A DNA stretch of 13,753 bases from assembly GCA_012064415.1 (NCBI GenBank), contig SSNU01000190.1:1-13753 (forward strand), read 5' to 3'. This stretch comes from Gyrodactylus bullatarudis. Its lineage: Eukaryota; Platyhelminthes; Monogenea; Gyrodactylidea; Gyrodactylidae. Positions 8,591 through 13,753 of the stretch are shown here, piece after piece. Position 1 is the stretch's first letter. Each line of letters begins with the position of its first letter. A model generated the notes under the pieces. It was not told where the DNA came from. It searched no databases and worked only from the letters and a program-made list of their open reading frames with translations. The position numbers and the translations under genes were made by a program.

Positions 8591-8844
8591 AGTCTGATCT
8601 TTGCAAGCAGAAGGAGTTGGCAACCAAACTGGGCATCACTGGAAAGAAAAGGTTCACACAGCGAAAAAAGATGCAAAAAGTTGCTACGATTCTTGAGGAT
8701 CCATCCATTTGCACTTCAACCCAGAATCCTGAGGCCCAGATAGTTGACGAGATTTCAATCAATGAAACAGAAGAGCAAGTAGTTGTAACTACGTCTCAAA
8801 GTAATCAACTCAACAGGTCAGCCCCCGTTACAACTACAATTTAG
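8535..8844 (+). pseudogene. Penelope-like ORF, part 4: end of GIY-YIG domain and C-terminal tail
   Basis: This continues the endonuclease after a one-base shift with TREEVLYKSESHYIRELK, where Glu and Tyr positions match the end of GIY-YIG domains in this class. A Lys-rich tail follows (LGITGKKRFTQRKKMQK) and then a Thr/Ser/Gln-rich end, stopping at TAG 8842-8844. ATG 8587, where the downstream open reading frame nominally begins, is an internal Met or Leu position of the element protein, not an independent start. Confidence 0.8.
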
Positions 8845-8949
8845 AGAGAATATGAAAATCTAGGAAAGTCAATGGAAGTTGATAATCGAATTATCTCTCA
8901 ACCTGTAATTAGCACAAAAGACTCCGGTCAGCAACATAAACCTGCTATT

Positions 8950-9327
8950 TTTTTCAAATTCCCATTTGAAGCCAAAATCCCATTTTTCGAACTTTGAGCT
9001 GAAAGTATTTATTGATTTGAAAGACAAGATTAGACAAGAAAATCAATTCAACTGAATCTGATCTTATGCATAATCACATTATCGTTTGGGAGCGGAATTT
9101 CGATTTTTTGATCATTTTCACTACTTGAAAATCAAAAAATTTTCGATAATTCAAAATTTCTCGAAAATGGGGAAACTATCGATAATTTGACGGTGCTATT
9201 TAGCTTTTTTATCTAATCTTGAACCTGAAAAAACTCTTTTGATCACCCTCTCACTTTCAAATCAATAAATACTTTCAGCTCAAAGTTCGAAAAATAGGAT
9301 TTTGGCTTCAAATGGGAATTTGAAAAA
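8950..9327. repeat. Inverted repeat, 74-bp arms, 3' of the Penelope-like element
   Basis: Left arm 8950-9023 is the reverse complement of 9254-9327 with 73 of 74 bases matching (one C/T difference). The 230-base spacer includes shorter, weaker inner matches (CAAGATTAGACAAGA against CAAGATTAGATAAAA). The repeat lies 105 bases after the element's stop codon. It may be part of the element's 3' structure, an inverted tail of a second copy, or a separate foldback MITE. No clear target-site duplication was seen. Confidence 0.88.
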
Positions 9328-10097
9328 TTTCTAAAAATATTTTTTTATCAGAATTTTTTTTCAACTTGTAAAGATGGGCAACATCAGTAGGACTCCAAAA
9401 AATCTTGAAAAAATTCGTATTCTTGATGAAAAAATCGAGATTTCTGTAAAATTCATAGATTCCCAACTTTATATCAACCAACTTTACAATGTGGCTGTGA
9501 ACTCATCTTCGTCTTCAGCTGCTGTAATGTTTTCTTTGATTTCTTTAGCCTTTAAGCTTTTCTAGAAACAGCAGACTCACAACTTTTAAATGCTTTTCAG
9601 CTATAACCCTGATCTGAATTATTCTTTTTTTGTTAGAAAATGTTTTTTTTATTATATTGAAAACTTAGTTCACATATTGGATAAATTCAGTTGAAACTCC
9701 CTTAAAAATATCAAGATAGAAAACTAGGATTTAAACGGCCTAATATTGAATTTTCTTTAATTTTAAATCATAAATGCAATTCATTCTTGGCTTCAACGTG
9801 GTCTATAGATAGAAATGAATTCTTACTTTTGATATAAAAGTTAATTACCCCTCTTTCTAAAATATCATTTATTTGGTTCGCAATAAAAAAATAACTAAGA
9901 AAACCGTGTTTTTAACTTCAGCATCAAATCTTTCCAGAAAAGCTTTACATGATGCTAATCACTGAAGATTTCCAAGATTCCAGTTATAATTTTACACTGC
10001 TTTTCAAAATCCTCATAATATAACTTTGCTAAGTATAAGATCAAGCTTTGGTATGAGCCATTCAATCATATTATCAAAAAATATTTTCTAAAACTTG
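9328..10097. other. Non-coding stretch between the Penelope-like and piggyBac relics
   Basis: I see no gene. A 63-codon open stretch at 9374-9565 ends in a Ser run and lacks any motif, so I do not call it. Sequence is AT-rich without clear repeats. Confidence 0.45.
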
Positions 10098-10114
10098 TTA
10101 ACCCTAGAACGATA
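10098..10114 (+). repeat. Left end of piggyBac element: TTAA plus terminal repeat
   Basis: TTAACCCTAGAACGATA differs from the canonical piggyBac end at one base. TTAA is the target-site duplication, and CCCTAGAA begins the terminal inverted repeat. Confidence 0.72.
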
Positions 10115-10328
10115 TTTGGGGGTTCGAGAAGCCTTTTTGATTTTCAAACTAATTTATTATTGTTATTATTTTCTTTAGAAGGGTGAAACAACTTTCTAAT
10201 CCTAACTTAACTATTTTTCTAACGAAATAAACAAGTTTTTTGGTAGTTAGCCTTATCAGCTTGAGTAAACAGTTGAAATAAGAAAAAGTTTCTTGAAAAA
10301 CATTTGGGGGTCTCAAGAACCCTTTGTG
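10114..10328 (+). repeat. Two direct copies of a piggyBac subterminal motif; a third inverted at 11520-11545
   Basis: ATTTGGGGGTTCGAGAAGCC (10114 on) and ATTTGGGGGTCTCAAGAACC (10302 on) are direct copies. The inverted copy near the right end reads AATGGGGGTTTTTGGAACCC on the minus strand. Repeated subterminal motifs are typical transposase-binding positions; that role is inferred. Confidence 0.5.
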
Positions 10329-10369
10329 TGTTTCCTTATCTTTAGCCAATTGAAAACTCGTTTAGGAAC

Positions 10370-10777
10370 ATGAATCCTATTAGTTTTGGTATATTTTCAT
10401 ATGCAATTAATATCAGTGACATAGAACGTGAGCTGAATCTTTACTCACGAGATCAAGAGTTACTGGGAAGTGACAACTCAAGCTCAGACGAGAGTGATCA
10501 CGTATTTTCAGATGAGGATGAAGAATTAGATGAACCAATTGTAGAAATTCCAGATGTCTTTCCTCCAAATACAATTACTTCTAAAGACGGTCTGTTTGTG
10601 TACAAAACTACAAGACCAGCGCCAAGAAGAACCCTCGCCAACAACATATGCGATTTCAAGGCTGGTCCTACAAAGAATTGTGACAACTTATTTCAACCAA
10701 TTGAATTCTTCAAATTACTAGTGACTGATGATATGCTTTTATCGATAGTAAAATTTACCGATAAATACAAAGAATAG
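10370..10777 (+). pseudogene. piggyBac transposase, part 1: acidic N-terminus
   Basis: 135 codons from ATG 10370. An acidic, Ser-rich stretch (GSDNSSSDESDHVFSDEDEE, residues about 33-52) is typical of piggyBac N-termini. The start of the conserved fold follows: LFQPIEFFKLLVTDDMLLSI, the block where families read F..FF.de.l..iv..TN.Y. The frame stops at TAG 10775-10777 after DKYKE, whereas the matching continuation (RWTGICILFGLTKQKGMN) begins at 10776 in another frame. A single-base shift therefore lies near 10765-10775. Confidence 0.8.
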
Positions 10778-11486
10778 ATCGTCATTCAATCTTCAAAAAC
10801 TCAAACGATGGACAGGTATCTGTATTTTATTTGGACTCACTAAGCAGAAAGGAATGAATCTTGAAATGCTCTGGTCAGAAAACTTTGGAAATCAATTGGT
10901 TATTAATTCAATGTCTTTGAGTCGTTTCAATTTTATAAAACAAATTATAAGATTTGACAACAAAGCGACGCGTCAAAGAGGACCTGATAGAGATCGTTTG
11001 GCTCCTATTCGTCTTTTTTTTGAAAGCTTCGTCAATAATTCCAAAACTAGTTACACTCCAAGTGAATACCTTACAGTAGACGAGCAACTTATTAGCTTCA
11101 GAGGACGTTGCCCGATGAAAGTTTTCATTCCTACTAAGCCAGGGAAATATGGAATCAAGATTTGGGTGTTAGCTGATTCAAAGACATACTACTTGGTGAA
11201 CGCTGCAGAAAACCAGGCAGATTATATTTTTTGTGATAGAATAGCACTTTTGAAATATGGTCAAAAGAATAATCATCCAGTTTTAATGTTGTCTTCTGAG
11301 CACACTCGACCGGAAAGTGTTCAGGGAAAACCGGATATCATTCTTGATTATAATAAATACAAAGGTGGAGTCGATTCCTTAGATCAAATAGTAAGCTTCT
11401 ACTCAACCAAAAGGGGAACAAAAAGATGACCTCTAGCTATTTATTGGAACACTTGGATTAACTTGTGCTCCCAATCTTCTAAATGA
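10776..11486 (+). pseudogene. piggyBac transposase, part 2: catalytic region with the second Asp deleted
   Basis: It reads WTGICILFGLTKQKGMNLEM, RDRLAPIRLFFESF, YLTVDEQLISFRGRCPMK, then KYGIKIWVLADSKTYYLVNA, which holds the first catalytic Asp (in ADSK). The text then jumps straight to YIFCDRIALLKYGQKNNHPVLMLSSEHT and IILDYNKYKGGVDSLDQ, the third Asp region. The usual stretch between them, of the order of 100 residues with the DNxFTS second Asp and the VGT(I/L)R block, is absent with no break in frame. Next is STKRGTKR, a TGA at 11427-11429 replacing the conserved Trp of RWPL, then PLAIYWNTWINLCSQSSK and TGA 11484-11486. The Cys-rich zinc finger usual at the C-terminus is missing. This copy cannot be catalytic. 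Confidence 0.87.
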
Positions 11487-11565
11487 ATCACTATTTAACT
11501 CAATCTTTGGTCTTTTTTCAACAAGGGGTTCCAAAAACCCCCATTTACAGAAAATGCGATTTTCA

Positions 11566-11588
11566 TGATATGCCGTACTAAAACTTAA
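11566..11588 (-). repeat. Possible degenerate right end of piggyBac element
   Basis: Read inward, TTAAGTTTTAGTACGGCATAT keeps TTAA, a TAG and GATA-like spacing compared with the left end, but it has lost the CCC. Supported mainly by position: the inverted subterminal motif ends 40 bases before it. Confidence 0.35.
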
Positions 11589-11719
11589 TCATCTGCTTTA
11601 GCTTTATAATTAATAACACAAATTTAATAAATTACGCTCGTCAAAATTTTAATAATCGAAAATATAACACTCCTAAACTTAATTTAATATGAAAATACAA
11701 TAAAACTAGGTCAATCAAG

Positions 11720-11729
11720 TTTTATATTA
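11720..11729 (+). promoter_or_regulatory. Weak TATA-like element upstream of the secreted peptide gene
   Basis: TTTTATATTA lies about 75-85 bases before ATG 11805, which would place transcription start near 11750 and give a short 5' leader. In DNA this AT-rich such matches are common, so support is low. The piggyBac right end lies about 130 bases further upstream. Confidence 0.22.
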
Positions 11730-11804
11730 GGGAGAAACGCGTATTAAGTAACTCAAGATAAATGCTGGAAATGATAAAAACGAATTCAAAGAATAAAACT
11801 TATT

Positions 11805-12011
11805 ATGAAATTGTTTATATTAACGATATTTACATTGGTGTTCATTGATGTTGCTCAACCAATGGGGAATCCAAACCCAATGGGTACACCCGGAGGTACA
11901 CCAATGGGTGCTGGACCAATAGATGGCATCCCAGTTATGTCAGGAGGAAGTCGTATGCCCCAAAAAGGTCCCATTGATGGAGGTCCATTAGCTCGTGGAG
12001 CAGGAGGAATG
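11805..12011 (+). CDS. Exon 1 of a secreted Gly/Pro/Met-rich peptide gene
   Basis: From ATG 11805 the first 19 residues (MKLFILTIFTLVFIDVAQP) form a clear signal peptide: Lys, a hydrophobic core, then a polar end, with cleavage likely near VAQ. The mature part is a Gly/Pro/Met-rich low-complexity chain with MGNPNPMGTPGGTPMG (residues 20-35), and GPIDG appears twice (37-41 and 55-59). The sequence changes to a hydrophobic, then Lys-rich, tail right after residue 69. That is exactly where AATG|GTGAGT gives a consensus splice donor, so I end the exon at 12011 (phase 0) and regard the later codons as intron. Nothing matching a second exon was found to the right end. The product is likely exported, perhaps as a structural, silk-, cement- or cuticle-type component; no family is recognised. 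Confidence 0.68.
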
Positions 12012-12017
12012 GTGAGT
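12012..12017 (+). other. Consensus 5' splice site
   Basis: GTGAGT directly after AATG, at the point where the coding composition changes. It leaves the frame in phase 0, the same phase as the acceptor-side exon at 3208. Confidence 0.6.
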
Positions 12018-13307
12018 TTCTTTTTAATCAGTTCTCTTATTATCAAACGGAAAAAATCGATCATATTGCTGAAGAGATTATAATTTATATTTTTTGAATT
12101 TTGTTTAATCTATAAGGATGACACAATTGTACCTTTTCTATGAGTTTGTTTGTCAGATGCACTTTTTAAAATTTAATATTATATTATTACTTATGAGTAA
12201 CTATATTGTAAATGGCTAATAATTATTAATTATAATTAATCAGCTTGAGATATAAGTTGGTTATACTAATAACTTATTAGTAATAAGACTCATGGCGAAA
12301 AAATGTTTATAAATGCTTATGGGTTTAATCGGTTTGTTTTTAACACATTTATATAAGGTTATTTTAAAAATCTAGTTTAACGACGAAAGTAAGCAAGTTT
12401 TAAGGGCTTATTTTGCCTATAAAATGACTTTATCGATAAGGTCATATTTAAGGTAATATTCGACTATGCATAAAGCCTTTTTGTAGAAAACGCGGCTAAA
12501 TTAGAGAACGTTTGCCCCCTCCTTATATTTTTATTTGGGTAACCAACTGCAAAAGTTTTATCCAAATACAATAAGTATTAATAAGCATATCAAATACTAT
12601 CTAAAAACTCCATCAGATGGCGAAAACACAACTTTAGAATTTTTTCCTCAAACATCGTCTTCAAAATAAAATTTACACGAAAATGTTTCAAATTTAAACT
12701 AAATTATAAATTAGGTATTGAGTTTTGTTTATTTCTTATTCACCGCATGCTTTATCAAATTATTAAAAGTCAAAATAATAGAAACTATGATCGACATTGA
12801 AGACATAACTATGGAAAACGCCTTAATATCTTCAATTTTCAATCCCAGGTATTAGGGTCTAGACAAAACACCTCATCGGGCAATCCATATCTGTCCATAG
12901 TCCATGCCAGATCGGGCTTGTCTCTGAGCAATGAAATTTCTAGAAAGTTTTATCAAGTAATGTTAGATTGATTCATCAATCATTTCAGTATGCGGAGAGC
13001 TAGTAAAACGCCTCTGCCATAATGAGGAAAGATCCTTCAGAGTTTCAGGAGATGAAATTTTCAATAAATATTTTAAATTTTACGTCTTACTACTTACAAG
13101 TGATCGCTTATTGAAATGTCTTATTTAAAGTACTATTTTTATTTTCAAAGTCATTTTTTGAGCCGACTTTTAGGTACATTTGTGCACCAGTTTTCGTGCC
13201 TGAGAATGTGCACACCCCATTTTTCATGTCTTTCAAAACTAAAATTAATCATCAACCTACTAAGAAGTAGGACAAGTATACGAATAAAATAAATCATTAA
13301 ACTCGAA
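12018..13307. other. Intron or intergenic stretch
   Basis: No gene can be supported. There is a short perfect palindrome CTAATAACTTATTAG at about 12268-12282. A region at about 12290-12480 shares short words (ATAAATGCTTA, AGGTCATATTT) with the inside of the 3516-4783 element. A 45-codon open stretch ends at 13128 after a plausible acceptor (ATCATTTCAG at 12979-12988). Two loosely repeated GTGCAC-containing units lie at about 13169-13230. None is strong. Confidence 0.4.
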
Positions 13308-13745
13308 AAATTAAAGCTTGGTTCAAGTTTAGTCGAATGAAAATAAAATATTTCAAGGAAATGCAAAACATATTGTTTCTCTAAACTTTAAATTTTTATT
13401 TCTATTTCAATTTCTATTGGTTAATTTTTATGAGTAAAGGAACTTGGAAGAGTTCATCATTTTTAATCATGAGAGTTTATCATCCGCGACTGAACGCTCT
13501 TCAGAAATACCAAATTTCAGATCTACTTCAAGAGCGTTGGAGCCTACGTAAACATCGCACTCAATCTCTTAAGAAGAACTGAACAATAGTAAATTCCTGG
13601 AACTTCCAAGTTCCTTTTCTCATAAAAATTAACCAATAGAAATTGAAATAGAAATAAAAATTTAAAGTTTAGAGAAACAATATGTTTTGCATTTCCTTGA
13701 AATATTTTATTTTCATTCGACTAAACTTGAACCAAGCTTTAATTT
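13308..13745. repeat. Long palindrome / foldback element, 143-bp arms
   Basis: Left arm 13308-13450 and right arm 13603-13745 are reverse complements with a single mismatch (T at 13435). They enclose a 152-base unique loop that itself holds a nested 9-bp inverted pair (AACGCTCTT at 13493-13501, AAGAGCGTT at 13530-13538). No ORF or TE protein is present. The near identity means a recent origin or ongoing gene conversion. It may be a foldback MITE, but it ends 8 bases from the window edge, so an inverted-duplication assembly artefact cannot be excluded. Confidence 0.92.
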
Positions 13746-13753
13746 GCAAAAAA

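Larger units (their letters stand above)
6857..8844 (+). mobile_element. Degraded Penelope-like retroelement (RT plus GIY-YIG endonuclease)
   Basis: The N-terminal DKG motif, the LPKVHK block, the RT motifs and a C-terminal GIY-YIG domain in this order are specific to Penelope-like elements, which prime reverse transcription on target DNA. The coding region changes frame about three times (near 7200, 7895 and 8535). It carries in-frame stops at 7305-7307, 7518-7520, 7913-7915 and 8177-8179, so this copy is dead. No LTR of the retroviral type is present. The 3' flank includes the inverted repeat at 8950-9327, and the flanks share weak similarity, as expected of Penelope-like pseudo-LTRs. Confidence 0.9.
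10098..11588 (+). mobile_element. piggyBac-type DNA transposon relic with TTAA ends
   Basis: The left end at 10098 reads TTAACCCTAGAACGATA, close to the well-known piggyBac terminus (TTAACCCTAGAAAGATA). The right end is weaker: ATATGCCGTACTAAAACTTAA ends in TTAA at 11585-11588 and partly matches the inverted left end. Between them lies a broken transposase on the + strand. A motif of about 26 bases is repeated near both ends (10114-10139, 10302-10328, and inverted at 11520-11545). The element is about 1.49 kb, shorter than full-length piggyBac elements (about 2.5 kb), consistent with the internal transposase deletion. Confidence 0.78.

Noticed and set aside
9374..9565. 63-codon open frame beginning MGNIS
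   Set aside because: No motif, a Ser run and ordinary intergenic composition; length is expected by chance in this DNA.
12012..12083. Continuation of the 11805 frame through 12083 as a 92-residue protein with a C-terminal membrane segment
   Set aside because: The added 23 residues begin at a consensus GTGAGT donor and switch to AT-driven composition; reading into an intron is more likely.
1..13753. CRISPR arrays, bacterial operons or ribosome binding sites
   Set aside because: No regularly spaced repeats, and gene content and splice signals are eukaryotic.

Overview
The window looks like AT-rich nuclear DNA from an invertebrate animal, most likely an arthropod. The reasons are the mix of degraded transposable elements (Ty3/gypsy, Penelope-like, piggyBac, and a non-autonomous element with terminal inverted repeats), a GTGAGT-type splice donor, a pyrimidine-rich splice acceptor, and no bacterial gene organisation. 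I cannot name the species. A crustacean or insect with a TE-rich genome would fit.

Layout. (a) 129-2676: a decayed Ty3/gypsy pol (RT, RNase H, integrase with a GPY/F tail) on the + strand. It has two in-frame stops and two frameshifts, and is followed by a polypurine tract and a probable 3' LTR. (b) 3208-3420: a small Gly/Met/Pro-rich coding exon. (c) 3516-4783: a transposase-less element with perfect 24-bp inverted ends. It carries a broken 124-bp copy of the C-terminal end of the next gene. (d) 5513-6139, minus strand: an intact 208-residue Asn/Tyr/Pro/Gly-rich protein of unknown function, the source of that copy. (e) 6857-8844: a decayed Penelope-like element with reverse transcriptase and a C-terminal GIY-YIG endonuclease, followed by a 74-bp-arm inverted repeat (8950-9327). 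(f) 10098-11588: a piggyBac relic with TTAA ends. Its transposase has a frameshift, a stop, and an internal deletion that removed the second catalytic Asp. (g) 11805-12011: exon 1 of a gene for a secreted Gly/Pro/Met-rich peptide, ending at a splice donor. (h) 13308-13745: a near-perfect 143-bp-arm palindrome at the right edge.

The host content is three small low-complexity coding pieces: the Gly/Met/Pro exon, the Asn/Tyr/Pro/Gly protein and the secreted Gly/Pro/Met peptide. They may belong to a lineage-specific family of secreted or structural proteins spread among mobile DNA. That grouping is inference. All recognisable transposon genes are dead in this copy. The most unusual items are the gene-fragment capture in (c), the catalytic-core deletion in (f), the two long inverted repeats, and the phase-compatible exon pair in (b) and (g).
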